Shown here: positions 1 through 8,704 of the stretch, piece by piece
How the letters are laid out: the number at the start of each line of letters is the position of its first letter
How positions within the stretch are numbered: position 1 is the first letter of the stretch
Position numbers and translations under genes: made by a program
The notes under the pieces: generated by a model
The model's database searches: none
What the model was told of the DNA's origin: nothing
The model's input: only the letters and a program-made list of their open reading frames with translations
Source of the DNA: Hymenobacter tibetensis
GTDB lineage: Bacteria; Bacteroidota; Bacteroidia; Cytophagales; Hymenobacteraceae
Assembly (NCBI RefSeq): GCF_022827545.1
Contig: NZ_CP094669.1
Location: 3,562,001-3,626,000, forward strand
DNA: 64,000 nucleotides
Direction of reading: 5' to 3'

Positions 1-408
1 GGGCCACACCATTTCAACGCCCGCCACACGCGAAGGCAGCTCGGGATAGTCTTTGAGGTCTTGGCTGCCAAGCAGCGTGACGCCCTTATCGAGTTGCAGC
101 GTGACACCTTTCTTGAGGAAAATAGAGCCAGTGAGGTACTCGCCGGGCGCAAACGTAACGATACCTCCTTTTTTGGCGGCCGCATCAATGGCTTTCTGGA
201 TGGCCTGCGTATTGAGGGTCTTGCCGTCGGCTACTGCGCCGTACTTGCCGGCCGCGAAGATGGTTTTGCTGGAAGGGGTGGTTTTGGCGCCTACTTGCTT
301 AACCCAAGCTGGATCAGCGGCGGCGGTAGAAGGTTGCGGTACGGGCTCCGTGAACGAGCTCATCCAAGCGAGCAGCGGCAACAGCAGCGAAAGGATGGGC
401 TTTAGCAT
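1..408 (-). CDS. GH28 polygalacturonase-like protein, N-terminal part (runs off left edge)
   Basis: The first 136 codons of a gene that continues beyond the window. The start is ATG at 408. The product opens with a signal-peptide-like hydrophobic stretch (LSLLLPLLAW), a short linker, then a right-handed beta-helix start with KYGAVADGKTLNTQAIQKAI, the usual N-terminal signature of bacterial GH28 enzymes and pectate-lyase-fold relatives. The segment GGIVTFAPGEYLTGSIFLKK also fits. The catalytic Asp residues of GH28 would lie outside the window, so activity cannot be judged. It is the last visible gene of the pectin locus, after rhaM. Its leader is long (promoter-like signals near 560-596) and contains a large palindrome. 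Function inferred: exo-type hydrolysis of galacturonides in the periplasm. Confidence 0.85.
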   Translation of the reverse strand, partial: MLKPILSLLLPLLAWMSSFTEPVPQPSTAAADPAWVKQVGAKTTPSSKTIFAAGKYGAVADGKTLNTQAIQKAIDAAAKKGGIVTFAPGEYLTGSIFLKKGVTLQLDKGVTLLGSQDLKDYPELPSRVAGVEMVWP

Positions 409-451
409 ATAGGACCGGAATGGAGGAAACGTAACTTTCCTGAAGCTACCT

Positions 452-534
452 CTTTTGACGTGACGCGTGGCAGGGTTGGGCAAGACGGATTCCCACGGCC
501 GCAATTCCCGGTTCCGCCACGCGTCAGTCAAAAG
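452..534. repeat. 19-20 bp inverted repeat in the leader of the GH28 gene
   Basis: The left arm at 452-471 (CTTTTGACGTGACGCGTGGC) and the right arm at 516-534 are reverse complements apart from one extra base. The 44-nt spacer is also GC-rich with internal complementarity. It lies between the putative promoter (560-596) and the GH28 start at 408. The 409-712 gap holds this palindrome and the promoter-like signals and nothing else I can identify. Confidence 0.75.
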
Positions 535-559
535 GTACTTCACTCACATTCCAAATCTG

Positions 560-596
560 CCTAATTACTTCCGTAGAACTGTCCCGCACTCTCCTG
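560..596 (-). promoter_or_regulatory. Possible degenerate PUL-type promoter for the left-edge GH28 gene
   Basis: On the minus strand a CAGGAG box (591-596) lies 23 nt upstream of TAATTAGG (560-567), a weak match to TAnnTTTG. Other genes of this locus have TACAGGAG-like boxes with a strict 21-nt gap, so this is a weaker, off-spacing member. It lies 183 nt from the start codon, about 100 if the 83-bp palindrome is subtracted. Confidence 0.35.
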
Positions 597-712
597 CTAA
601 AAGGTTTTTTTACGCTGAAATTTCTACTTTCAATTAAGGTGAAGCTCCAAGCTATTCTGCTCTATGAGCTGGCCTATATTCCTCGCATTTGTAGAAATAG
701 CGGAAACGCATT

Positions 713-1027
713 TTAGTCCATGTGGAACACTCGCTGCAAGGGTTTCGCCACAGGAGAGTTATCGGGGTTGGTGTCCATCAGATCGGCCATGTAGTCCCAC
801 CAGCGTTTCATGACTGGCAAACCCGGCAGTTGGTCGGTGGTGTGGTCGGGGGTGCGCTTTTGCACGGCGAACAGGGTGCCGCTTTCCGGGGCGAGGTAGA
901 TGGAATAATCTCGAATACCAGCTTTTTCCAACGCCTCCGACAGTTCCGGCCAGATTTCATCATGCCGCCGTTGGTATTCGGCTACATTGCCGGGCTTGAG
1001 TTGCATGGTAAAGGCTACTTCTTCCAT
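713..1027 (-). CDS. rhaM: L-rhamnose mutarotase
   Basis: A complete 104-aa member of the RhaM (DUF718) family, the usual family length. It interconverts the alpha and beta anomers of L-rhamnose. The diagnostic segments are EYQRRHDEIWPEL near the N-terminus (Tyr18 and His22 align with the active-site Tyr and His of the E. coli enzyme), RWWDYMADLM in the middle and NPDNSPV near the C-terminus. There is no signal peptide, so it acts in the cytoplasm on rhamnose taken up after release from rhamnogalacturonan. It follows the GH106 alpha-L-rhamnosidase in the same direction, separated by a palindromic element. Recognition is strong. Confidence 0.95.
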   Translation of the reverse strand: MEEVAFTMQLKPGNVAEYQRRHDEIWPELSEALEKAGIRDYSIYLAPESGTLFAVQKRTPDHTTDQLPGLPVMKRWWDYMADLMDTNPDNSPVAKPLQRVFHMD

Positions 1028-1095
1028 ATGGTTGGGTGAGGTTGAGTGGACGCGGCGGATTTCAGGAAAGTTAGTGCTCTAGCACTTTCTAAGAG

Positions 1096-1190
1096 CGTCA
1101 TGCTGAGCTTGCCGAAGCATCTCGCGTGCTGACACCAGATTAGTATGCCAACCTCAGCACGCGAGATGCTTCGGTAAGCTCAGCATGACG
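1096..1190. repeat. REP-like palindrome (CGTCATGCTGAGC family), copy 1
   Basis: Two 37-nt arms (1096-1132 and 1154-1190) match as reverse complements at 36 of 37 positions around a 21-nt loop. The outer end reads CGTCATGCTGAGCTTGCCG and the inner part GAAGCATCTCGC. Related palindromes occur near 4196-4302 and 34631-34780. It lies between GH106 and rhaM. It could act as a transcript-stabilising hairpin or partial terminator, but there is no U-tract on the minus strand. Confidence 0.85.
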
Positions 1191-1206
1191 TATAGTGGGT
1201 TATTAA

Positions 1207-4071
1207 CTACTGCACTTTCGCAGGTTGCGTGGCGGAGGCAGTGGGCGTCAAGGTTACGGGACCTAGCAGGCCCGACTCCTGCGGCGTCCATTTTTCGGCG
1301 GTGAACAGGCCTTCGGGGGTGCGGTTTTCCTTGAGCCGGGCGGCTACGTTTACGTTGTAGAATTTCTTGTACTCGACGTGGTTCTTGTCCATGTCGATGA
1401 TGCGGTTAGCCATGCCATTGCTAACCGTCACGGTCAGGCTGTTGGTGGCTTGCAGTTGCTCTTTGGACACATACACTTGGTAAACTGGCCCGATGAGCGT
1501 GCCGAGTTCTTTGCCGTTGAGTTGCACGCGGGCACTCTGCGCCACGCGGCCAAGGTCGAGCAGCCAGCCGGTGCCAGTGCCTTGCGGCGCGGGGAAGGAC
1601 GTGGTGTAGGTAGCAGTGCCGGAGAACTTCTGGCCCGCTTCGCCAGCCATCGTGGTCCAGGAGTCCAGCTTCTGCGTTTGCAACGGCGCCGGCAGCGTCG
1701 GCCCACCTGATACGAAGGCCACCTTCCAGGTGCCGTTGATGGGCTGCGGGGCACCGGCTGGCTTCACGTAGGCATAGGCCGGGCCGGTGGTGCCGGCTTC
1801 GTTGGTTTCCAGAATGCATGACTCGCCGGGAGCCAACTGCACGTACACTTCCGGCATTCCCTCCGCGGCAGTCCGGATGGAGGCCATACCGAGCTTTTCG
1901 GTCATGGGGTTGTAGAGGGCTACTGATTTGGCGGCGGTTTGCAGCGGCAACCAACCGTCGATAGCCTTGTCGCTCCAGTTGGCCACAAAATAGTAGTGCC
2001 CTTTGGCGTGGCGACGGCGCTCGAATTGCAAGCCCGTATCCACCATCTTTTCGCGCTTCACCCCTGCTTGCGTCAACAGTTGGTCTACGTCTTTACCAAC
2101 CAAGATGCGGCCTTTGCCCACTTGTGCCTGCTGCACGCCGGCTTGCTTGCCGGGGGCCAGCTTGACTTGGGCCAGCAGCTTGCGGAACGCGCTGCGGCGG
2201 CTGTCGAGGCTGCCGAGGCCGGGCACGTCGGCGGGCAGTTGGTCTTCCATCACGATGGTGGCCCCGCCTTGCGCCAACTTCACGAGCTGCTGTAAGGTGG
2301 GCAGCGGCATCAGGCTGGCGTTGGGGACCAGAACGGTGCGGTAGGTGGCGCCACCGGTTTGCAGCGTGCTACCCACACCTTTCACATCTAGTAATTGCTT
2401 GTCGGAAATGTAGTCGAAGCCGTAGCCGCGCTTGAGGAGGGTGGCGCTGGTTTCTTCGATGGGCATGCCTTTGAAGCCGTGGTCGATGCCGTCGAAATGC
2501 TGCAAGAGCACCTTGCCGGGCCGCACGTAGGCATCGTACATGGGCAGGTACACCAGCACGTCGTTGGAGGGCTTGCCGGCTTGCATGAATGACTGGCAAC
2601 GCGCCACGTACTTGTTGAGTTGGCCGAAATCGGGCCAGAACGAGTTGTTGGGGTTGAAATGCACGGCCGCGTAGAAAATCCAGCCGGGCCACGCAGCGGC
2701 TTGTGGCGAGTAGTTGGTGCCGTGGTAGAACGTGTGGTTGACGCCGCCGAGCAGCATCCGGTCCAAGGCCTTTTTCGCGTCGCTGAGCTTGGTCAGGAAA
2801 TGCTCGTTTTCCCACGTGGCTGTCTCTGCCGAGGTGAGCGGCTTACCCGTTACGTGCGCCGCCGACGAAGCAAATTTGATGCGCACCAAATCTTGCCCTT
2901 CCGTTTCGGGAATGTCGGTGGCGGCGTACAAATCCAGGATATTGGCGGGCGAGCCGTGCGCTTGGTTGCGGATCAGCGCATCATGCGTTTTCGCCCACGT
3001 GGCCCACGTCTTGGTGTAGTTTTCGAGCAGCAGTTCGGAAATAGTTTCCCGGTAGTCTGAGAGCACGCGCTTGTTTTCGTCCTCGGAAGCCTTGCCAAAC
3101 AACGCCGGCAAGTGCTGACGCAAATCGTAGGCGTGGCGCTTCTGAAATTCAGCAAACAGCTGCGGCGTCCAGTTGCTCTCGCCTTGGGCATCGTCTACCT
3201 CATAAGAGTCGTTGAAAAACGCCCGGACGGGTTTCACGTCGCGGCCTTTGAAGGCTTGGTCGAAATAACGCAGGTAGTTGTCGGTGGCGGTTTTCGAGAA
3301 GTGGTCGATTACGTCGCCTTCCCCACCAGGACCAGCGCGCTCCACCATCTTGCCATGCCAGCCTTGGAACACGCCGTAAAGCGTCCAGTTACCGGCCGGG
3401 GCAGTCCAGTTCAGTTTGCCATCGGCGGCTACTTTGCTGGTCAGATCCAGCGTCTGGCCCTTATCGGAATACGCCATCAGAGCCTGCAACGGCAGCGGCT
3501 TCTCGAAGCGCACCTGGTCGAAGGCGCGGAGTTGCAGATCCGGGTTCTTGGTGATGGGCTCTACTAGCTGCTTGATATCAACCCGCGGACCAATAACGCG
3601 CAGGATGGGCTGCTGCACAAAGCGCACCGGCTCCTTCAGCTGCTCGCCGCCCTTGAGCGAGTAGGTTTGCGAGGCCACGTACTTGCAGGCGTCTTCCTGC
3701 GTCACCCACGGCCCGCCAAACGGCCAGCCGGACGCCTGCGCCATGTCTACGCCCATGCCCAACCGACCTGCTTCCGTGAGCGTGTGCGTAAGCATGTCCA
3801 TCCACTTCGGCTCCAGAAAGTTGATGAACTGGTTTTCTGCACCCTTCACCCCGTAAATCGTGGTGATTTCCACCCCGCCCAACCCGGCTTGCTGGTACTG
3901 CGTGAGCAAGCGCGTCAGGTCCTCTTTGTTGACGGCACTCCCCTCCCACCACCAGCGCGTCCAGGGCTTGGTTTGCTGCGTGATTGCAGGCCAGGCGGGT
4001 GCCTGCGCACGGGCGGGCAGTTGTGTTAGCGCAGCGGCGAAAAGCAAGGAAAGAGCGAGTGGTGTTTTCAT
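1207..4071 (-). CDS. GH106 family alpha-L-rhamnosidase
   Basis: A 954-aa secreted enzyme, normal length for GH106. An N-terminal signal peptide (MKTPLALSLLFAAALTQLPARAQ) is followed by the family-typical TRWWWEGSAVNKEDLTRLL segment and GLGGVEITTIYGVKG, then a TIM-barrel-type catalytic region. C-terminal beta-sandwich segments include LDLGRVAQSARVQLNGKELG and the closing GLLGPVTLTP. Characterised GH106 enzymes from Bacteroides cleave terminal alpha-L-rhamnose from rhamnogalacturonan chains. The gene sits between a GH105 gene and rhaM, which fits release of rhamnose followed by anomer conversion. I did not assign catalytic residues. Family call firm; linkage specificity inferred from context. 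Confidence 0.92.
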   Translation of the reverse strand: MKTPLALSLLFAAALTQLPARAQAPAWPAITQQTKPWTRWWWEGSAVNKEDLTRLLTQYQQAGLGGVEITTIYGVKGAENQFINFLEPKWMDMLTHTLTEAGRLGMGVDMAQASGWPFGGPWVTQEDACKYVASQTYSLKGGEQLKEPVRFVQQPILRVIGPRVDIKQLVEPITKNPDLQLRAFDQVRFEKPLPLQALMAYSDKGQTLDLTSKVAADGKLNWTAPAGNWTLYGVFQGWHGKMVERAGPGGEGDVIDHFSKTATDNYLRYFDQAFKGRDVKPVRAFFNDSYEVDDAQGESNWTPQLFAEFQKRHAYDLRQHLPALFGKASEDENKRVLSDYRETISELLLENYTKTWATWAKTHDALIRNQAHGSPANILDLYAATDIPETEGQDLVRIKFASSAAHVTGKPLTSAETATWENEHFLTKLSDAKKALDRMLLGGVNHTFYHGTNYSPQAAAWPGWIFYAAVHFNPNNSFWPDFGQLNKYVARCQSFMQAGKPSNDVLVYLPMYDAYVRPGKVLLQHFDGIDHGFKGMPIEETSATLLKRGYGFDYISDKQLLDVKGVGSTLQTGGATYRTVLVPNASLMPLPTLQQLVKLAQGGATIVMEDQLPADVPGLGSLDSRRSAFRKLLAQVKLAPGKQAGVQQAQVGKGRILVGKDVDQLLTQAGVKREKMVDTGLQFERRRHAKGHYYFVANWSDKAIDGWLPLQTAAKSVALYNPMTEKLGMASIRTAAEGMPEVYVQLAPGESCILETNEAGTTGPAYAYVKPAGAPQPINGTWKVAFVSGGPTLPAPLQTQKLDSWTTMAGEAGQKFSGTATYTTSFPAPQGTGTGWLLDLGRVAQSARVQLNGKELGTLIGPVYQVYVSKEQLQATNSLTVTVSNGMANRIIDMDKNHVEYKKFYNVNVAARLKENRTPEGLFTAEKWTPQESGLLGPVTLTPTASATQPAKVQ

Positions 4072-4120
4072 AAGTCAGAAAGACGAGAGTTCATTGCAAT
4101 ACAGACTATGGCAAGAAGTT

Positions 4121-4371
4121 AGAAGACTAACTTGCCTCAGATGAGGAGGCATTTGGGGTGGTTGACTGCTCGTTGCGGATGTTGCCAAACTATTTGTCAT
4201 GCTGAGCGCAGCCGAAGCATCTCGCTCGAATCGTTGAGCAAACGTTAGGGTTTACCACACTAGCGAGATGCTTCGGCTTCGTTGCACTGCGCTCAGCATG
4301 ACGTTCCTGTAGATTGTTTTGGCGTTAATCAATTGCCTCTATTCTCCTCATCTGAGGGGAACGAGTCTTCT
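4121..4371. repeat. Nested palindrome, MITE-like, containing REP-like copy 2
   Basis: Outer arms at 4121-4148 and 4344-4371 are reverse complements over 14 consecutive bases (4135-4148 with 4344-4357) plus the terminal seven (AGAAGAC/GTCTTCT). Inside is a second inverted repeat of the CGTCATGCTGAGC family: left arm 4196-4226, right arm 4262-4302 with about 10 extra bases. It fills most of the 353-bp gap between the GH105 stop and the GH106 start. No ORF is apparent in it. Confidence 0.75.
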
Positions 4372-4424
4372 AGCTCTATCTTCTTTCACTCAGTTACGGC
4401 TTCATTTAGTTGTAGCCTTGCTGC

Positions 4425-5588
4425 TTACTTCATCTTGTATATCTCCGTGCCGGCTAACAGGAAGCAACCGGTACCGTAGTCTTCGAAGTCGGGTTTGCTG
4501 GTGTAGCTGACGGGTTGGCCGTCTTTGGGCTCTTTGCCGGTGCCCTGCACGTAGCCGAGGAAGCCGTTGGGGTGCACGCATTCCTTGGCCATGGCGGTCC
4601 AGGCTTTGGCGATGATGGGCTGGTACTGCTTGGCGTCGAGCAGGCCGTGGTTGAGGCCCCAGGCCATGCCGTAGATGAAAAGGGCCGTGCCGGTCAGCTC
4701 TTTGCCGCCGTAGTTGGTCGGGTCGTGGAGGCTGACGTTCCAGTAGCCGTCGGGGCGTTGCAGAGCCGGCAGGGCCTTCATCATGCTGAGGTACATCTGC
4801 TCGTATTCGGCGCGGTGGGGGGCGTCTTTGGGCATGATGTCGAGCACGCGGACCAAGGCGGCTACCACCCACCCGTTGCCGCGGCTCCAGTAGCAATCCT
4901 CGCCGTTGGGCTCTTTATAGGGCGGCACGAAGTCTTTATCGCGCCACCATAATTGGTCTTGCGGATTGTAGAGGCCGTTGCCGCCGTGCACGGTTTTCGA
5001 GTAGTTGTAGATGCGGTACATCTTCTCGTAGTAGGCGGTATCCTTGTAGAGTACGCCGAGGCGGGCGTACACGGGCATGGCCATTTGCAGGGCGTCAATC
5101 CAGTTCCAATCGTCGACTTTAGGCGTTTGCACCATGTTGTCGATGCTGGCCTTGATGTCGCGGATGCGCTCCGGCTTGGGGTCGATGTTGTAGAGGTCGA
5201 TGTAGGTTTGGCCGCAGGCTTGGTTGTCGGCGTTGCGGTCGGTGATGCCGTTGCGGATGCCCCATTGGTGCTTGGTTCCCCAATCGACGGCGTAATCGTA
5301 GTAGCGCTGCTGCTTATCGATGCCGTAGAGGGCCATCAGGCCTTCGTAGTACACGGCGCGGGTCCAGATGTGGCTCGGGCGGAGCTTATTGGTCATGATG
5401 TCTTTGCCCGGATCGGGCCAGAGCTTCATGAAGTAGTCGTTGGTTTGCCGCATGGTTTTCAGCACCGCTTTCTTGTTTGGCATCTTCTGCCCCGAGACGC
5501 TCACCGAGGACGCAATCAGCAACCCTACCAACAGGGTTTTCCAGCTTAGGAAATGGTTTTTCAAAACACTCGATTTCACTTTTAGCAT
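4425..5588 (-). CDS. GH105 unsaturated rhamnogalacturonyl hydrolase
   Basis: A 387-aa protein with a hydrophobic N-terminal segment (LVGLLIASSVSVSGQ), usual length for GH105/GH88-type (alpha/alpha)6 barrels. These enzymes remove the unsaturated uronate left at the non-reducing end of pectin fragments after lyase cleavage. Family signatures are PSHIWTRAVYYEGLMALY, WNWIDALQMAMP (Asp165 corresponds in position to the catalytic Asp of YteR-type enzymes), DCYWSRGNGWVVAAL and GTALFIYGMAWGLNHG. It has its own upstream box and promoter at 5642-5686 and precedes GH106 in transcription order. A second GH105 at 10778-12001 is clearly different in sequence, so the two probably differ in substrate. Specificity is inferred from context. 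Confidence 0.93.
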   Translation of the reverse strand: MLKVKSSVLKNHFLSWKTLLVGLLIASSVSVSGQKMPNKKAVLKTMRQTNDYFMKLWPDPGKDIMTNKLRPSHIWTRAVYYEGLMALYGIDKQQRYYDYAVDWGTKHQWGIRNGITDRNADNQACGQTYIDLYNIDPKPERIRDIKASIDNMVQTPKVDDWNWIDALQMAMPVYARLGVLYKDTAYYEKMYRIYNYSKTVHGGNGLYNPQDQLWWRDKDFVPPYKEPNGEDCYWSRGNGWVVAALVRVLDIMPKDAPHRAEYEQMYLSMMKALPALQRPDGYWNVSLHDPTNYGGKELTGTALFIYGMAWGLNHGLLDAKQYQPIIAKAWTAMAKECVHPNGFLGYVQGTGKEPKDGQPVSYTSKPDFEDYGTGCFLLAGTEIYKMK

Positions 5589-5641
5589 TGTTGAATGGGC
5601 TTGTGTAGCTGCTGCTTAGTGGTGGGTAGCGAAGAACAATT

Positions 5642-5686
5642 CCAAGAAGGCGAATCTGCCCGCGCTAGCCCTCCTGTACTCTTCCG
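5642..5686 (-). promoter_or_regulatory. PUL-type promoter of the first GH105 gene (TACAGG box, 21-nt gap)
   Basis: On the minus strand, GTACAGGAG (5671-5679) is followed after exactly 21 nt by CTTCTTGG (5642-5649), a degenerate -7 element. The box extends upstream as CGGAAGAGTACAGGAG. It lies 83 nt from the GH105 start. The same arrangement occurs before both susC genes, the GH2 gene and the deacetylase. Confidence 0.55.
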
Positions 5687-5687
5687 T

Positions 5688-5800
5688 TACCCCACCCCCG
5701 GCCCCTCCGGGAGAGGGGTGCCAGACGCAGGATGTTACAGAACGCACCCCTCTCCCGGAGGATGCTGCGCATCAAGCAGCGAGGGCCGGGGGTGGGGTTA
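5688..5800. repeat. GC-rich palindrome (CCCCACCCCCGGCC family)
   Basis: The left arm 5688-5720 and right arm 5745-5800 are reverse complements, the right arm carrying about 22 extra bases that form their own small hairpin (GCTGC...GCAGC). The right end overlaps the stop codon of the GH2 gene. It has no sequence in common with the CGTCATGCTGAGC palindromes, so it represents a second repeat family. Confidence 0.75.
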
Positions 5801-8665
5801 AAATAGCTCGTCTTTGGCTGGGGCCTTGTAGGGCTGGGGGGTGGCGTTGGATTTGGGGAGGCCGAAGAAGAAATAGAGGGTGCGTTTTGAGGGGCCGCTG
5901 ACGTGGTTTAGTTCACTGTTGGGGCCGAGGTTTTTGGTGTTGGCGTCGATGTTGAGGGCCAGCTTGGTGCCGAGCGGTGGAATGGTTTCCAGGAACGACA
6001 AGTTGCCGACGGGCAGCGACGGGTAGGGCTTCACGCCAGACAAGCCGTAGAAATCGAAGAGGCGCACAAACAACCCTTTGTCGGGGCTGGCGACCAGGAA
6101 TTTGCCTTCCACGGTGTTCATTTCCATCCAAGTGATGTCGGCGAAGTATCCTTTGAACTCGGGGTAAATCCAGGGGGCGGCGCCGGTTTGGGTGTTGTTG
6201 TAGGCGTTTTCCCACACACTTTCGCCTACGCCCTGCATGCGGTTTTTCCAGACGCGGTACGGGCCTTTGCCGAGCCACTTGGCGCCGAGCACGTAATTTT
6301 CGGGGTAGGTGAAGCTGATGCCGGTGAAGGGCAGGTCGCCGTTCACGGCGTACTCGTAGTCGAGGCGCAACCAGCCGTTGCCGTCCATCTTCCAGCGTAC
6401 CGATTTCAGGTCGCCTTGGTAACTCATTTCCACTACCTCGCCGTCGGGCTCGGTGCGGCGCTTCAAACTGGTGAAGGTGGCGTTACCGCTTACCAGAACG
6501 GGGCCTTTGCCGAAGCTGAGCTTGTCGCCGCTGTTGCCTTTCACGTCCTGGATTTCACCGGTTTTCTTGTTGAAGCTAACCGTGATGCCGGCGGCTTGCA
6601 GCGTGAGGGTGCTGTCGGTTTCGGTGGCGGCTACGGTTGGTTGCTTTTCCGTGCCGGGCAGAATGTTGCGAAGCAAGCGGGTGTTGTCGCCGGTTTTCCA
6701 GGTCCATTTGTACACCAGGTTTTTCTGCGGGTCGAAGGCCGAGAGTACTAGGGCATCATAGTCCTGCCAGTTTTTGGGCAGCTTGAGCTTCAACTCGCCC
6801 TGGCCTAGCGGTGCTACTTTCGGCGAGGTAGCGCGGCTTTTCTGGAGCGTAGTCGAGCCGGTGAATACTTCGCCCGGCTGGCGGTAATTCACCAATTCCC
6901 ACTGGAAGAAGCACTCATTCAGGTTGTTGTAGTGGTAGCGGTTTTCCACCGGAATAGTGCCCTTGAACTTGGCGGGCAATTCCTTCATGTCAATCTTGAT
7001 GGGCGAGAAAATCTCGCGCAGAGCGTAGAAACTACCCTCCTTTTCGCGGTGCGGACCTACCACGCCGTCGGGCGCATTCACGCCGTTCACGTCGATGATG
7101 TTGTTCTGATCTGTGCGCACGATGCCTTCGTCTACCAAGGCCCACAGGAAGCCGCCGCCGGAGCGTTGCGACTTCCAGTGCAGGTCCCAAAAGTCGGCCA
7201 AACCCACGGCGGCCCCGCCGTCGTCCTGCGCGTGCAGGAATTCGGTGGGCATATAAATCAAGGAATCGGCGAGGATTTTTTGGGTGCTGTAGTAGTTCTC
7301 GTAGTGGTTGCAGTCGATGCCGTTGAAGGCGTTGCCGGGGCGGTGGTGGGCGTGGATGACGGGGCGGTTCGAGAGGTCGTAGCGGCCGTAGTCGTCGTCC
7401 AGTTCCTTGTTGGTGCCGCCTTCGTTGCCGTTGCTCCAGAAGATGATGCTCGGGTGGTTAACGTCTTTTATCACCATTTCGCGCACCAGCTTCTCCCCTA
7501 CTTTGGTGCCGTAGGCCTTTTGCCAGCCGGCCAACTCATCGAGCACGTAGAGGCCGAGCGAGTCGCAGAGGTCCAGAAACTTGGCATCGGGTGGGTAGTG
7601 CGACATGCGCACGGCGTTCATGTTCATTTCCTTGATGAGCTTCACGTCCATCAAGTGAATTGAGTCGTTGAGGGTGCGGGCCGTTTCGGGCCACCAGCTG
7701 TGACGGTTGATGCCCTTCATCTTCACCTGCGTGCCGTTCACGTAGATGCCCTTGCCGCGCCGGATTTCGATGGTGCGGAACCCGAACTTCTCGGTGGTTT
7801 GGTAGAGCGTCTGGCCGCCCGCTTCCAGCCGGATGTTGGTGCGGTACATGTTCGGCTTCTCGGAGTTCCAAAGCAGCGGCTTGCTAACCGTGGTGCTGAG
7901 CTTCACCAGCGTATCGTTGGCGGCCGCGCGGCCCTGGGCAGTACCCACCACCTTGCCTTGTGCGTCCAGAATATCCGCCTTCACGTCGGTGGCTTGGCGC
8001 AAACCTTTGAGGGCGACATTGACGGCAAACGTACCGTCGGCGCGGGCATTGATGGCGGTATGCGGGATGAACTGCTTAGGATACGCTTCCAGATACACGG
8101 GCCGGAAAATGCCGCCAAACACCCAATAGTCGGCGAGGCGCTCGGCATTGTTCACGGTCGGTTCCGCCGACATCTTGCTGACAGTTATTTCCAGCAGGTT
8201 ATCCTGGTCGTACTTCAGCTTGTCGGTGAGGTCGTACTTGAAGCGGTAGAACGCGCCCTGGTGAATGGGGCCGGCTAGCTGGCCGTTTACCTTCACTTCG
8301 GTATCGGTCATCGACCCCTCAAACACGATATACACCTGCTGGCCTTGCCAAGCGGCGGGCACCTTGAACTGATGCTTATACTGACCTTTCTCGTCGGCGA
8401 AGCGGAAATTCTTGCCGTAGGTTTTGTAGTCGCGGCCGTAGTTGTAGCTGCCAAAACCCTGCTGCTCCCAACTCGAAGGCACCTGAATGGTGGTCCAGGC
8501 GCCACTGCGGCGGCCGCCGGTGCAGTAAAAATCCCAGGTTTTGGTGTGGATGTTGTCGGTGCCGGAGAGGTACTGTACCTGCTTGCGAGCCGACGTTTGG
8601 GCCGCGGCCGGCGCGGACCAGAACAACGCGGCGCAGGCCAGCCAAGACAGTAGATTGGTCTTCAT
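5798..8665 (-). CDS. GH2 family beta-galactosidase-like glycoside hydrolase
   Basis: A 955-aa secreted enzyme from ATG at 8665; an in-frame start 51 nt upstream would spoil the signal peptide (MKTNLLSWLACAALFWSAPAAAQ). An N-terminal sugar-binding sandwich (WTTIQVPSSWEQQGFG) and Ig-like domain precede a TIM barrel. The barrel carries KGINRHSWWPETART, NAVRMSHYPPDAKFLDLCD, WSNGNEGG (acid/base Glu) and MPTEFLHAQDDGG (candidate nucleophile Glu in the position of the family E-Y/F-x-H-A motif). The C-terminal part resembles the domain 4/5 region of large GH2 galactosidases. In a pectin locus it probably trims galactose side chains; other GH2 activities are possible. It is divergent from the antiporter gene and has its own promoter. 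Confidence 0.9.
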   Translation of the reverse strand: MKTNLLSWLACAALFWSAPAAAQTSARKQVQYLSGTDNIHTKTWDFYCTGGRRSGAWTTIQVPSSWEQQGFGSYNYGRDYKTYGKNFRFADEKGQYKHQFKVPAAWQGQQVYIVFEGSMTDTEVKVNGQLAGPIHQGAFYRFKYDLTDKLKYDQDNLLEITVSKMSAEPTVNNAERLADYWVFGGIFRPVYLEAYPKQFIPHTAINARADGTFAVNVALKGLRQATDVKADILDAQGKVVGTAQGRAAANDTLVKLSTTVSKPLLWNSEKPNMYRTNIRLEAGGQTLYQTTEKFGFRTIEIRRGKGIYVNGTQVKMKGINRHSWWPETARTLNDSIHLMDVKLIKEMNMNAVRMSHYPPDAKFLDLCDSLGLYVLDELAGWQKAYGTKVGEKLVREMVIKDVNHPSIIFWSNGNEGGTNKELDDDYGRYDLSNRPVIHAHHRPGNAFNGIDCNHYENYYSTQKILADSLIYMPTEFLHAQDDGGAAVGLADFWDLHWKSQRSGGGFLWALVDEGIVRTDQNNIIDVNGVNAPDGVVGPHREKEGSFYALREIFSPIKIDMKELPAKFKGTIPVENRYHYNNLNECFFQWELVNYRQPGEVFTGSTTLQKSRATSPKVAPLGQGELKLKLPKNWQDYDALVLSAFDPQKNLVYKWTWKTGDNTRLLRNILPGTEKQPTVAATETDSTLTLQAAGITVSFNKKTGEIQDVKGNSGDKLSFGKGPVLVSGNATFTSLKRRTEPDGEVVEMSYQGDLKSVRWKMDGNGWLRLDYEYAVNGDLPFTGISFTYPENYVLGAKWLGKGPYRVWKNRMQGVGESVWENAYNNTQTGAAPWIYPEFKGYFADITWMEMNTVEGKFLVASPDKGLFVRLFDFYGLSGVKPYPSLPVGNLSFLETIPPLGTKLALNIDANTKNLGPNSELNHVSGPSKRTLYFFFGLPKSNATPQPYKAPAKDELF

Positions 8666-8704
8666 AGAAGATGATTCAAGGAAGTCGAGGAGTTCATTAT
8701 CGTC

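Noticed and set aside
1096..1190. The palindrome as a standard intrinsic terminator between GH106 and rhaM
   Set aside because: The stem is long, but no U-tract follows on the minus strand, and sequence relatives occur elsewhere; I list it as a repeat with possible RNA effect.
6932..7663. A 243-codon open frame antisense to GH2
   Set aside because: It lies fully inside the GH2 catalytic region, has a valine-rich, low-complexity product, and no promoter or family match.
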